DNA of 64,000 bases from Neisseria zoodegmatis (GTDB lineage: Bacteria > Pseudomonadota > Gammaproteobacteria > Burkholderiales > Neisseriaceae): assembly GCF_900187305.1 (NCBI RefSeq), contig NZ_LT906434.1, positions 62,001 to 126,000 on the forward strand, in the 5' to 3' direction. A program made the position numbers and the translations under genes. Each line of letters begins with the position of its first letter. Position 1 is the stretch's first letter. The notes under the pieces were generated by a model, which did not search any database, was not told the origin of the DNA, and was given only the letters and a program-made list of their open reading frames with translations. Shown here piece by piece: positions 46,182 through 55,175 of the stretch.

Positions 46182-47143
46182 GATGTTTCGATTCCGTAGC
46201 GGAACGGGTCGTCCGCGTTCACAAAAATTTCCGCCGCCGCATGAATGTGCGCCTCGCCTTTGATGGTCGGTATGATCATCCCTTCTGGATGCAGGCCGTC
46301 TGAAAACGGTTCGTAAGACGCGGCAAAGCGGCTACCGATCACGCTTTCCTGTATCCATTCTTTTTCAGACGGCCACACGCCGTCGGCCGCCAAACAGGCC
46401 ATCTTCGCGCTGGTGCCCGTGCCGCAGGGCGAGCGGTCGTAGGCTTTGCCCGGGCAGAGCACGAAGCTGCGGCTGTTGGCCGTGTCGGTTTTGCCGAACA
46501 GCTCGATGTGGTCGATTTCCTGCCCGTCTTTGCCGGTGATGCCCTGCTCGTTCAGCGCGGTGCGGATGCGCCAAGAAACATCGGTGAGCTGCTCCAGATT
46601 GTCGGGCGCGATGGTGCAGCCGTGGTCGTTCACCAAAAAAAACCAGTTGCCGCCCCAAGCAATATCGCCGGTGATGCTGCCGATGCCTTCCACGTCGAGC
46701 GACACGTCTTTGCGGTAGCGGTAGGCCGGCACGTTGCGCACGCTCACCGAGCCGTCTTCATGCAGCGTGCAGCGCACATTGCCCACCGGCGTTTCGATGG
46801 TGTGCGTGCCTACATCAATACGTTTGAGGTGTTGCAGCGTTTTAATCAGGCCGATGGTGCCGTGGCCGCACATGCCCAAATAGCCGCTGTTGTTGAAAAA
46901 AATCACACCGGCGGCAGAAGCGGGGTCTTGCGGCTTGCACAACAACGCCCCCACCAAAACGTCCGAACCGCGCGGCTCCAAAATCAACGCGCGGCGCAAA
47001 TGGTCGAAACGCCCGGCAAAATCGGCGCACTGCTCCTGCAAACTGCTGCCGGAAAGCTCGGGGAATCCGCCATACACCACACGGGTCGGCTCGCCGCCGG
47101 TATGGGAATCAATCACGGAAAAAGTATATTCGGTATGCGGCAT
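46178..47143 (-). CDS. 4-hydroxyproline 2-epimerase (proline racemase family)
   Basis: 321 residues from ATG 47143; a TTG two codons earlier is possible. The two catalytic cysteines of the family are seen: Cys92 in MCGHGTIG and Cys240 in [10 protein letters not shown]. The N-terminus [16 protein letters not shown] is typical. It converts trans-4-hydroxy-L-proline to cis-4-hydroxy-D-proline. Its first place in a unit with a D-amino-acid dehydrogenase, deaminase and semialdehyde dehydrogenase makes the hydroxyproline role more likely than proline racemase. Confidence 0.88.
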   Translation of the reverse strand: MPHTEYTFSVIDSHTGGEPTRVVYGGFPELSGSSLQEQCADFAGRFDHLRRALILEPRGSDVLVGALLCKPQDPASAAGVIFFNNSGYLGMCGHGTIGLIKTLQHLKRIDVGTHTIETPVGNVRCTLHEDGSVSVRNVPAYRYRKDVSLDVEGIGSITGDIAWGGNWFFLVNDHGCTIAPDNLEQLTDVSWRIRTALNEQGITGKDGQEIDHIELFGKTDTANSRSFVLCPGKAYDRSPCGTGTSAKMACLAADGVWPSEKEWIQESVIGSRFAASYEPFSDGLHPEGMIIPTIKGEAHIHAAAEIFVNADDPFRYGIETS

Positions 47144-47264
47144 GGCCAAATCCTATTACTAAACAAACTTCCGCCAACCTTACAAAACCGCCGCTGCCGC
47201 CGTCTTGATGAATTTCCCGTTTTTTGTGCAGAAATGGGCATACCCACAGTTAAATCACAAAACC

Positions 47265-47340
47265 GTCATACTCGGGCTTGACCCGAGTATCTCCCGGCCT
47301 TACTGAAATTCGAGATACTCGGGTCAAGCCCGAGTATGAC
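47265..47340. repeat. 76-bp palindromic repeat, copy 4 (27-22-27)
   Basis: The same 27-base arms with a third spacer type (TCCCGGCCTTACTGAAATTCGA). It lies between the AraC regulator and the epimerase gene, in the probable promoter region of the catabolic unit. Confidence 0.85.
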
Positions 47341-47390
47341 GGACGTACTTTGGTGCAAATTGCTTCACTTGCCGCTTGCACAAAACAAAA

Positions 47391-47422
47391 CGCCTGTCTG
47401 AAAAACAGTTTTCAGACAGGCG
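47391..47422 (-). terminator. Terminator of the AraC regulator gene
   Basis: CGCCTGTCTGAAAA pairs with TTTTCAGACAGGCG; on the minus strand it is followed by TTTTGTTTTG. The stem is a DUS-like sequence with one base changed (CCTGTCTGAA). Confidence 0.65.
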
Positions 47423-47439
47423 TTTCTACACTTTCGCCG

Positions 47440-48192
47440 TTATCTCGATTTCTTAAATTCAGACGGCGCCAAGCCCACCAGCGCCTTAAACTGCCGCGTA
47501 AACGCGCTGTGGTCAGAATAGCCGCAGCGGGCGGAAATTTCCGTGACCGACAAGCCCGTTTCCAGCATCGCCATCGCCGCTTCGATGCGCACTTTTTGAA
47601 TGTATTGCGAAGGCGTGATGTGGAAAATCTTTTTGAAATAACGCTCGATTTGGGCGGTGGAAAGGCGCGAAACGGCTTCCAAGTCTTTCATTTTGATGCT
47701 TTGGTCGAAATGGCCGGCGATGTATTTTTCAATCAGCGCGATTTTCTTGTTCAGCTCGGGGCGGTTGCTGTCGTTGGTTTCCACATCCACCGACACACCG
47801 AGCATGGCAATAACCTCACCCTGCGGATTGCGCACCGGCATTTTATGCGTGATACACCAGCCCAGTTCTCCCGAAGCATAAGTATGCAGCTCCAGCTTGT
47901 TGCTGATGGTTTTGCCCTCGCTCAACACTTCCCTGTCTTGCTGCGTATAGCGCTGCCCCCATTCCGACTGAAACAGATCTTCCGACGTTTTGCCGATCAA
48001 AGCGGCCATATCGGGCAATTGCAGGCGGTGCAGCAGCGTATCGTTGGCATAAACGTATTGCGCCTGCGTGTTTTTTACAAAAAACACCGTGCTCGGCAGC
48101 ACCTGCAACACAGGCGCAAACATGTTCAGGCTGCGGATGAGGTCGTTTAAATCCTGCGGCTGAACCGCGGGCGGGAGGAAGGCGGGTAGCAT
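47440..48192 (-). CDS. AraC-family transcriptional regulator with PAS-like sensor domain
   Basis: 250 residues. The N-terminal part (about 25-125) looks PAS-like (FFVKNTQAQYVYANDTLL and HKMPVRNPQGEVIAMLGVSV). The C-terminal AraC domain has two helix-turn-helix units (DLEAVSRLSTAQIERYFKKI and VTEISARCGYSDHSAFTRQF). Its position upstream of the hydroxyproline genes on the same strand suggests that it controls them. Confidence 0.85.
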   Translation of the reverse strand: MLPAFLPPAVQPQDLNDLIRSLNMFAPVLQVLPSTVFFVKNTQAQYVYANDTLLHRLQLPDMAALIGKTSEDLFQSEWGQRYTQQDREVLSEGKTISNKLELHTYASGELGWCITHKMPVRNPQGEVIAMLGVSVDVETNDSNRPELNKKIALIEKYIAGHFDQSIKMKDLEAVSRLSTAQIERYFKKIFHITPSQYIQKVRIEAAMAMLETGLSVTEISARCGYSDHSAFTRQFKALVGLAPSEFKKSR

Positions 48193-48222
48193 GGCGGATA
48201 AGGTTGTGCGGCAGTTTCTTTA

Positions 48223-49074
48223 TTAATCTTTATTATTCAATAATTTATACTGAATACGGATAAATTCGTCGAGCAAGGCCTGCTGGATTTCCAAACGCTT
48301 CTGCACCGGCGAGGCAAAACGCACGACAATGTGGTACACCTTGTCGTCGTGCGGCACGCGGGTGATGCGCGGTTGTGCGGCCGGCGTAATAAACAGCTTT
48401 TGCGTCTGCACTTCTTCCAAGTGGCGTTCGATGGCGGCGATATAGGGCAGGCAGAGTTTTTCCAGCAGCTTTTGCAGGCCGGGCACGATGGCATCCGAAT
48501 CCAAATGAATGGGCACGGGGATTTCGAGCGTATGAATCACATACATGCCCAGCACGTTGTCGCGCTGCACCGAATGCGACAGCAGCAGGCTGTTGGGAAA
48601 GGATACGGTTTTGCCGCTCAACTGCCCCACCAAAGTATGCGGGCCGATCTGCATCATCAGGGTATTGAGCAGATTGATATCGACCACCCTGCCCCGCAGC
48701 CCGTTCACTTCTATATAATCGCCAACCGAATATTGGTTGGTCGATGCCCTCAGCAGGCTGCCCGACAAGCACATGATCAGCTCTTTGGTGGCTAACACAA
48801 TGGCGGCGGCCACGGCAAACATGGATAATGCCAGCGTTTGGATTTGCGCCGCCCAAATAATCGCCAGCCCGAACACGGCAAAAATCAGCGTGAAGTTGCG
48901 GCTCACCACCACCCAGCGCCGTTTTTCTTCGATTTCCATCGCCGGATTTCTGCGGAAATGGGCTTGCAGAATCACGCCCCGCAAAATCAGTATGCCGACA
49001 ATCATCAGCACCGATTCGAGTATTTCGGCCTTTACCGGCCCGTTTTCAATATATTGGTGTATGGTTTCCCACAT
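48223..49074 (-). CDS. Small-conductance mechanosensitive ion channel family protein (MscS)
   Basis: 283 residues from ATG 49074; an upstream in-frame start would add 25 polar residues unlike the family. About three membrane segments (roughly 18-36, 60-80 and 84-105) precede the MscS beta domain: QYSVGDYIEVNGLRGRVVDI then NTLMMQIGPHTLVG and VSFPNSLLL. It opens under membrane tension to release solutes. It lies 30 bases downstream of the AraC gene end region with no shared unit visible. Confidence 0.8.
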   Translation of the reverse strand: MWETIHQYIENGPVKAEILESVLMIVGILILRGVILQAHFRRNPAMEIEEKRRWVVVSRNFTLIFAVFGLAIIWAAQIQTLALSMFAVAAAIVLATKELIMCLSGSLLRASTNQYSVGDYIEVNGLRGRVVDINLLNTLMMQIGPHTLVGQLSGKTVSFPNSLLLSHSVQRDNVLGMYVIHTLEIPVPIHLDSDAIVPGLQKLLEKLCLPYIAAIERHLEEVQTQKLFITPAAQPRITRVPHDDKVYHIVVRFASPVQKRLEIQQALLDEFIRIQYKLLNNKD

Positions 49075-49380
49075 AATCCATTTATTCCGTTTATATTTGT
49101 CATGCCGCCAAGATAAGATAAAGCAGTATATAGCAAAGCGGCCGGGCATATCTCGGCCGTCTGAAAAATCCCCTGCGGCAAGACGTGTAAAAGTTTACCG
49201 GCATGATTGTAAACCCTTCCGCCGCCGCTGCCGAGACGCCCGCCCAAACGGCTGTCAATTTGGAATCTGCCCCGTTATCCGCTAATATCCGACTAATTTT
49301 ACTGTGTTAGATTGCCCGGGCAGGCCGTCTGAAACTACCTGCACACAACATTGTCCAACCCCGGAAAGGATAGGAAAATC
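49075..49380. other. Divergent intergenic region
   Basis: The 306 bases between the divergent mscS and lipoprotein genes contain two DUS copies (about 49151 and 49322) in the same orientation and no gene I can support. Promoters for both genes must lie here but no hexamers stand out. Confidence 0.5.
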
Positions 49381-50409
49381 ATGTTTAAACCCTCAATTCT
49401 CAGCCGTATGCTGGCCGTATCGATCGCCTGCGCCATGCTTCCGGCCTGCGCCGACAACAGCGGCAGCAACAGCAAAACCGAACAAAAACAAAACAGCCAA
49501 GCCGAAAAAAGCGATAAAGCCGACAGCCGCTACCACCTGCAAAACATTTACGAGCCTTCCGGTGCCATCCAGCTTTCAGACGGCCGCGTTTTGGTAGTAG
49601 AAGACGAAGCCAAGCGCGCCTTCAACCTGCTCTCGTTTGAGCAAGACGGCAATGTTAAAGAAGACGAAGCCGCCGATGCCGAACTGATGGGCAGCTTCAA
49701 ACACCCGCACAGCGATTTGGAAGCCCTTGCCCAAGACCCGCAAGGCTGGATTTATACCGTCAGCTCGCATTCCGAAACCAAGCAAAACGAGCGCCTCACC
49801 GACCGCGAACACTTTTTGCGCTTTAAAATCAACGGCAACAAAGCCGAACAAATCAGCTACGCGCCCAATTTGAAAGACGCACTCGGCAATGCCCAATCCC
49901 TGCTGCAAAGCATCAAAAAACAAACCGGCCGCACCCTCGACTTCCACACCATGAACGTCGAAGGCATGCACTACGACCAAGCCACCAAGCGCCTGCTGCT
50001 CGGGTTCCGTGATCCTTTAAGCATGATCGTGCCGATTGAAAACCCTGACGACGTGTTCGGCAAAGGCGCCGCACCGCGCTTCGGCGAACCGGTGGTTCTC
50101 AAACTGCAAGGCGGCGGCATCCGTTCGCTGACTTACGATCCCGTACTCAAAGCCTACCTGCTGGCCAACGAAGTAACCGGCGAAAACGGCAAAGGCCAAT
50201 CGCAATTATGGACGTGGGACGGCAAAGCCCAATCCGCACCCGTGGCGCTGAACCTGCCTGAAAACGTGAAGCTGAAAAACATCGAAGCCGTAGAATCGGT
50301 AACCGTCAACGGCAAACCCCGCCTGCTGCTGATGGGCGACGAAGGCAGCGTGAAAAAACAACGCCCCGCCCGCTACCTGCTGATCGATTACGCCGATCTC
50401 AACAAATAA
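49381..50409 (+). CDS. Lipoprotein with beta-propeller-like (DUF3616-type) domain
   Basis: 342 residues from ATG 49381, with GGAAAGGATAGGA upstream. The signal peptide ends in lipobox LPAC (Cys22), followed by an Asn/Ser/Lys-rich linker. The rest has repeated short beta segments, including SGAIQLSDGRVLVVEDE, HSDLEALAQDPQGWIYTVSS, VEGMHYDQATKRLLLGFRDP and IEAVESVTVNGKPRLLLMGDE, which recall DUF3616/esterase-like propellers. It is likely anchored on the periplasmic side. The enzymatic role, if any, is unknown. Confidence 0.65.
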   Translation: MFKPSILSRMLAVSIACAMLPACADNSGSNSKTEQKQNSQAEKSDKADSRYHLQNIYEPSGAIQLSDGRVLVVEDEAKRAFNLLSFEQDGNVKEDEAADAELMGSFKHPHSDLEALAQDPQGWIYTVSSHSETKQNERLTDREHFLRFKINGNKAEQISYAPNLKDALGNAQSLLQSIKKQTGRTLDFHTMNVEGMHYDQATKRLLLGFRDPLSMIVPIENPDDVFGKGAAPRFGEPVVLKLQGGGIRSLTYDPVLKAYLLANEVTGENGKGQSQLWTWDGKAQSAPVALNLPENVKLKNIEAVESVTVNGKPRLLLMGDEGSVKKQRPARYLLIDYADLNK

Positions 50410-50425
50410 TCCCGATGAGCACTTT

Positions 50426-50454
50426 GAGGCCGTCTGAACATTTCAGACGGCCTC
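50426..50454 (+). terminator. Inverted DUS pair after the lipoprotein gene
   Basis: GAGGCCGTCTGAA pairs with TTCAGACGGCCTC across a 3-base loop, 17 bases after the stop codon. Confidence 0.7.
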
Positions 50455-50566
50455 AATTGTTACCCGCAAGCCAAGCAGCGCACACCCAAGCCACATAGCA
50501 AGCCCTTATAAAATTCAGTACAATACGCACCTGATTTTTAAGATTGAGACGAATAAAGAGAACATC

Positions 50567-51673
50567 ATGATTGAAGCCGAAATCGTCAACCAACTAAACG
50601 GTATGCTCAACGACCTCGCCGCACGCAGCAAAGACATCCGCGGCTACCTCGACTACGACGGCAAAAAAGACCGTTTGGAAGAAGTCGTCGGCCTTTCCGA
50701 AGACCCCGATTTGTGGAACGACCCTAAAAAAGCCCAAGAAATCGGCAAAGAGCGCAAAGTGCTCGAAGGCATCGTGCTCACGCTCGACAACATCGCCGCC
50801 GGCATCGACGACAACCGCGAGCTACTGGAAATGGTGGTGGAAGAAAACGACGAAGAAGGCTTTGCCGCCGTGCAGGCAGACATCGCCAACCTCGAAAAAC
50901 AAATGGGCAAGCTGGAATTCAAACGTATGTTTAACCAGCCGGCCGACGTGAACAACTGCTTTATCGACATCACCGCCGGTGCGGGCGGCACCGAAGCGGA
51001 AGATTGGGCGGGCATGCTCTACCGCATGTATCTGCGCTATGCCGAGCGTAAAGGCTTCAAAGTGGACGTGTTGGAAGAAGACGAAGGCGACATTGCCGGC
51101 ATCAACCGCGCCACCATCAAGCTCGAAGGCGAATACGCTTACGGCCTGTTACGCACCGAAACCGGCATCCACCGTTTGGTTCGCTACTCGCCGTTCGATT
51201 CCAACAACAAACGCCACACTTCATTCTGCTCGGTATTCGTTTACCCCGAAGTAGACGACAGCTTTGAAGTGGAAATCAACCCCGCCGACCTGCGCATCGA
51301 CACCTACCGCGCTTCCGGTGCGGGCGGCCAGCACATCAACAAAACCGATTCCGCCGTGCGGATTACCCACAACCCGACCGGCATCGTGGTGCAATGCCAA
51401 AACGACCGTTCGCAACACCGCAACCGCGACGAAGCGATGAACATGCTGAAAGCGAAGCTGTTTGAATTGGAAATGCGCAAACGCAACGAAGAAAAACAAT
51501 CGCTGGAAGACAGCAAATCCGACGTGGGTTGGGGCCACCAAATCCGCTCGTATGTGTTCGACCAATCACGTATCAAAGATTTGCGCACTTCTTACGAAGT
51601 CGGCAACATCAAAGCCGTGATGGACGGCGATTTGGACGGCTTTATCGAAGCCAGTCTGAAACAGGGCGTTTAA
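50567..51673 (+). CDS. prfB: Peptide chain release factor 2
   Basis: 368 residues in one open frame. RF2 recognises UAA and UGA: the SPF tripeptide lies in [13 protein letters not shown] and the peptidyl-hydrolysis GGQ in [14 protein letters not shown]. Where many bacteria have an in-frame UGA and a programmed +1 shift near codon 25, this gene reads straight through as [15 protein letters not shown], so autoregulation by frameshifting is absent. ATG 50567 has AAAGAGAA upstream. Confidence 0.95.
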   Translation: MIEAEIVNQLNGMLNDLAARSKDIRGYLDYDGKKDRLEEVVGLSEDPDLWNDPKKAQEIGKERKVLEGIVLTLDNIAAGIDDNRELLEMVVEENDEEGFAAVQADIANLEKQMGKLEFKRMFNQPADVNNCFIDITAGAGGTEAEDWAGMLYRMYLRYAERKGFKVDVLEEDEGDIAGINRATIKLEGEYAYGLLRTETGIHRLVRYSPFDSNNKRHTSFCSVFVYPEVDDSFEVEINPADLRIDTYRASGAGGQHINKTDSAVRITHNPTGIVVQCQNDRSQHRNRDEAMNMLKAKLFELEMRKRNEEKQSLEDSKSDVGWGHQIRSYVFDQSRIKDLRTSYEVGNIKAVMDGDLDGFIEASLKQGV

Positions 51674-51728
51674 ACCCGAGCCGCTTCTTCACCCTCTCTT
51701 GCTGCCGCGCAGCCGTTATCGAACAGGC

Positions 51729-51755
51729 AGGCCGTCTGAAATGTTCAGACGGCCT
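51729..51755 (+). terminator. Inverted DUS pair between prfB and the M16 gene
   Basis: AGGCCGTCTGAA pairs with TTCAGACGGCCT across a 3-base loop. Confidence 0.65.
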
Positions 51756-51776
51756 CCGACACCGGAAAGCCGCATC

Positions 51777-53105
51777 ATGTCTATATCTTCCAAACTCCTG
51801 CTCCCCCTGCTCCTCCTGCCCTTAACCGCCCAAGCCGCCGTGAAGATTCAACGCTGGCACACCGCCGACGGCACACAGGTTTTGCTGGTCGAACGCCATG
51901 AAAACCCCATCGTCGATGTCAGCATCAGCTTCAAAGGCGCAGGCAGCACGTTCAACCCGGCCGACAAAAGCGAAGTGGCCGAATTTACCGCCGCCATGCT
52001 GACCACCGGCACACAGCAGCTCGACGAAGAAGCCTTCCACGCCCGCATCAACGATTTGGCCGCCTCACTCAACAGCAACAGCAGCGAAGAAAGCGCATCC
52101 ATCACCTTGCGCAGCCTCAGCAAAAACAGCAGCCTGCAACCCGCCGTCGGCCTGCTCAACCAATCGCTGACCCAACCGCGCTTTGCCGAACCTGTATTCG
52201 AGCGCCTGCGCAAACAAAGCATTACCGCCTTGCAACAGCAGGAAACCGACCCCGGCTTCATCGCCAACCGCGAGTTTGCCCGCCTCAATTACGGCAGCCA
52301 CCCTTATGGCCGTTCGGCGCAAACCAGCGTCGAGAGCATCCGCAAAGTCACGCTCGACGACATCCGCGCCTTCCACCGCAGCCGCTACGGTAAAAACAAC
52401 GCCATCGTTGCCGTGATCGGCGACCTCAACCGCCGCCAAACCGAAGCCTTGGTCGCAAAAGCACTCAACGGCCTGCCCGCACGCAGCAGCGCCGTAGAAA
52501 ACGTGCCTGCCGTTCCCCAACATCAAGCCGCACTCCGCCGCATCCCGTTTGCCGGCGAACAGGCGCAAATCGTGATGGGCATGCCTTTAATCAAACGCCA
52601 CGATCCCGATTATTACGCACTGGTGGCCGGTAACTACGTGCTTGGCGGCGGCGGTTTCGACAGCCGCTTGATGAAAGATTTGCGCGACAAACACGGCTAC
52701 ACCTACGGTGCGTCGAGCGGCTTGTCGCCCGCCAGCCAAGCCGGGCCGTTTACCATCGGCTTCTCTACCCAAAAAAACAATACCGAACCTGCTTTACAGG
52801 CCGCCCGCCGAGTGCTGGCCGCCTTTATCGAAGAAGGCCCTACCGAAGCCGAATTAAAGCAGGCCAAAGCCAACATTACCGGCAGCTTCCCCCTGCGCTT
52901 CGACACCAATGCCAAACTCTTGGGCTACCTGAGCCTGATCGGTTTTCACAACTTGCCCGACAATTATCTCGAAGCCTATCCCAAAGCCATCTCCGCCTTA
53001 ACTGCCGAGCAAATCAAATCTGCGTGGCAACGGCGGGTGAATCCTGAAAACATCAATATCGTGGTGGTCGGTGCCGACGGCGGCGCGCAAAAAGCCAAGC
53101 CGTAA
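51777..53105 (+). CDS. M16-family peptidase homologue lacking the zinc motif
   Basis: 442 residues from ATG 51777. An N-terminal signal peptide (LLLPLLLLPLTAQA) predicts export. The two-lobe M16 fold is suggested by VLLVERHENPIVDVSISFKGAGS and GFDSRLMKDLRDKHGYTYGAS. The HxxEH zinc motif expected about 50 residues in is replaced by SEVAEFTAAM, so this is a non-catalytic subunit type, which usually pairs with an active M16 partner. No such partner lies next to it in this window. Confidence 0.8.
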   Translation: MSISSKLLLPLLLLPLTAQAAVKIQRWHTADGTQVLLVERHENPIVDVSISFKGAGSTFNPADKSEVAEFTAAMLTTGTQQLDEEAFHARINDLAASLNSNSSEESASITLRSLSKNSSLQPAVGLLNQSLTQPRFAEPVFERLRKQSITALQQQETDPGFIANREFARLNYGSHPYGRSAQTSVESIRKVTLDDIRAFHRSRYGKNNAIVAVIGDLNRRQTEALVAKALNGLPARSSAVENVPAVPQHQAALRRIPFAGEQAQIVMGMPLIKRHDPDYYALVAGNYVLGGGGFDSRLMKDLRDKHGYTYGASSGLSPASQAGPFTIGFSTQKNNTEPALQAARRVLAAFIEEGPTEAELKQAKANITGSFPLRFDTNAKLLGYLSLIGFHNLPDNYLEAYPKAISALTAEQIKSAWQRRVNPENINIVVVGADGGAQKAKP

Positions 53106-53141
53106 CACGGTTCACAGACCGAAAAAGGCCGTAACTATTAT

Positions 53142-53175
53142 CAAGGCCGTCTGAAAAAAACTTTTCAGACGGCCT
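53142..53175 (+). terminator. Inverted DUS pair after the M16 gene
   Basis: AAGGCCGTCTGAAAA pairs with TTTTCAGACGGCCT. Of the 53106-53449 interval, this hairpin, a worn 76-bp repeat and one DUS are all that I see. Confidence 0.7.
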
Positions 53176-53217
53176 CAATTGAATGTAGCGCACATAAACG
53201 GGCTTCATCCCGTGCCC

Positions 53218-53294
53218 GTCATACTCGGGTTTGACCCGAGTATCTCGAAGTTTGAGTAAGGCTGGGAGATACTCAGTTCAAGCCCGAGTATGGC
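53218..53294. repeat. Degenerate copy of the 76-bp palindromic repeat (copy 5)
   Basis: The left arm GTCATACTCGGGTTTGACCC with GAGTATC has one change, and the right arm GATACTCAGTTCAAGCCCGA with GTATGGC has three. The spacer is 23 bases instead of 22. It appears to be an old copy. Confidence 0.75.
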
Positions 53295-53449
53295 GCGTTT
53301 ACTTCTCACATTGACTTATCAAACCGATCAACGCCATCAGGTTTTACAGCACTTTGCCCTGCCGCCCCTTGAACCGCCTTACCGCTTCCATTAAGCTGAG
53401 GCCGTCTGAAAAACCATACATCTGAAAAACCCTACAAAGGAGAACCGCG

Positions 53450-54181
53450 ATGACTGTTACCGCCCATACTTTGGAATACCGCACCGAAAACGGCCTAACC
53501 CTACAAAGCACCCTCTATCTGTCTACCCAAGCAGTCAGCGGGCTTTCCGGCGTATTGGTTGCGCCCGAATGGTGGGGCGTCAGCGAACATGTCAAAAACG
53601 CCGCCAAGCGTTTGGCTGAACAAGGCTATGCGGCATTGGCGATGGATTTGTACGGCGACGCCCGCCTTACCGACGACGCGGCTCAAGCCAACGAATGGAT
53701 GACCGCCGTTTTGTCCGACACCGCCGCCCTGCCCGAGCGCACCCGCTTAGGTTTTGAAGCATTGGCCGCCCGCCCCGAAGTCAACCCGCACCGCATCGGC
53801 GCCATCGGCTTCTGTTTCGGCGGCAAAGTCGTACTCGACATGGCACGCCGCGGCGACGATTTGAAAGCCGTTACCAGCTTCCACGGCCTTCTCAGCGCCG
53901 CGGCTCCGGCACAAGAAGGCTTTATCAAAGGCGAACTGCTGATCGAACACGCCGGTAAAGACGTCTTGGTCAGCGATGCCGATGTCGCCGCGTTCCGCCA
54001 AGAGATGGACGCCGCCAAAGTCCGCTACCATATCGACGTTTTCCCCGAAGCCAAACACGGCTTCACCAACCCGCAGGCAACCCGCAACGGCGAGAAAAAC
54101 GGCGTTGATTTAGCCTACAACGAAGCCGACGCCGAGCAGGCTTGGCAAAATATGCTGGATTTGCTGGAGCGCAATTTGTAA
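53450..54181 (+). CDS. Dienelactone hydrolase family protein
   Basis: 243 residues, alpha/beta hydrolase. The nucleophile is cysteine in GFCFGGKVVLDMA, with Asp in KDVLVSDADVAAF and His in EAKHGFTNP completing the triad typical of dienelactone hydrolases. VAPEWWGVSEHVKNAAKRLA is the conserved N-terminal segment. The physiological ester substrate is unknown; no aromatic pathway genes lie nearby. AAAGGAGAA precedes ATG 53450. Confidence 0.87.
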   Translation: MTVTAHTLEYRTENGLTLQSTLYLSTQAVSGLSGVLVAPEWWGVSEHVKNAAKRLAEQGYAALAMDLYGDARLTDDAAQANEWMTAVLSDTAALPERTRLGFEALAARPEVNPHRIGAIGFCFGGKVVLDMARRGDDLKAVTSFHGLLSAAAPAQEGFIKGELLIEHAGKDVLVSDADVAAFRQEMDAAKVRYHIDVFPEAKHGFTNPQATRNGEKNGVDLAYNEADAEQAWQNMLDLLERNL

Positions 54182-54205
54182 TCCACCAAACGACATCAAT
54201 AGCAA

Positions 54206-54235
54206 AAGGCTGTTGCGCCATCACGCAACAGCCTT
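54206..54235. terminator. Rho-independent terminator after the dienelactone hydrolase gene
   Basis: AAGGCTGTTGCG pairs with CGCAACAGCCTT across a 6-base loop and is followed by CTTTTT. A compact DUS palindrome (TTTCAGACGGCCGTCTGAAA) follows and can serve the convergent gene. Confidence 0.85.
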
Positions 54236-54268
54236 CTTTTTCAGACGGCCGTCTGAAAAAAACAAACA

Positions 54269-54874
54269 CTAAAAACGCGGCAACGCCCACGCCACGCGGT
54301 AGGCCCACAATCTCAACGCATAGCCGCCAAACAGCAACACGTTCAACATCAAGGGATTAATCCAACCCGCCCTATCCAGCAGATACATCGCCAAGCCGAT
54401 AATCACCGACACCGTGCCGTAAAAATCTTTACGCAGAATCATCGGAATGTCGTTCACCAGCACATCGCGCACAATGCCGCCGCCGACTGCCGTCACAAAA
54501 CCGAGCATCACCACACCGAAAATATTCAAATCCAAATCAAGCCCCACCTGCGCGCCGGTGATGGTAAAAGCCACCAAACCCAGCGAGTCGGCCAGCAAAA
54601 AAGCCGTTGCCAGCTCGCGTTTGCGGCTTTTCTGCAATTTAAACAGCCACGAAAGCAGCAGCGTAATACCGATCACGATCCAAGCCGTGTTTTCAACAAA
54701 CACCACGGGAATGCGCCCGATAACCGCATCACGGATGATGCCGCCGCCCACCGCCGTGAGCAAAGCCGCAATCAACACACCAAGCATATCCAAACGCTTG
54801 CGCACCCCGACCAAATAGCCCGAAACGGCAAAGGCGGCAGTGCCGATAATGTGGATAATCTCAGTAGCAGTCAT
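54269..54874 (-). CDS. UPF0126/TRIC-type membrane protein
   Basis: 201 residues from ATG 54874; a TTG 11 codons earlier is less likely. Two tandem units, each with three membrane helices and a glycine motif: TAVGGGIIRDAVIGRIPVVF in the first and TAVGGGIVRDVLVNDIPMIL in the second. This internal repeat defines the UPF0126/trimeric intracellular cation channel family (E. coli YadS-like). Inner membrane; ion selectivity unknown. No unit with its neighbours is visible. Confidence 0.87.
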   Translation of the reverse strand: MTATEIIHIIGTAAFAVSGYLVGVRKRLDMLGVLIAALLTAVGGGIIRDAVIGRIPVVFVENTAWIVIGITLLLSWLFKLQKSRKRELATAFLLADSLGLVAFTITGAQVGLDLDLNIFGVVMLGFVTAVGGGIVRDVLVNDIPMILRKDFYGTVSVIIGLAMYLLDRAGWINPLMLNVLLFGGYALRLWAYRVAWALPRF

Positions 54875-55109
54875 GTTAATAAACTTCAAAAATAGAATGG
54901 AGGACAAGATAAGGTTAAGGCTTGAAGAGCAACTCGAGGCCGTCTGAAAGCAAACCGCGCGGGTTTCAGTAAAACTTTTTCAGGGCAACAAGCCGCATTC
55001 ATAGGGCGCGGATGATATATCCGCCCGCAGGTCGTGTTTCGCAACACCTAGATTATCGGCCAATCACAAGCAACTTTAAAACCGCAAACCCAAAAGCCAA
55101 ACCAAAACA

Positions 55110-55132
55110 AAGGCGGATGAATCATCCGCCTT
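55110..55132 (-). terminator. Terminator of the hldE2-birA/coaX-SPOR unit
   Basis: AAGGCGGATGA pairs with TCATCCGCCTT; the minus strand continues TGTTTTGGTTTGG. It is 43 bases after the SPOR gene stop. Confidence 0.7.
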
Positions 55133-55175
55133 TCGTTCATACAACCTAATCAGCTTGTGTTTGCATTTTGCCGAA

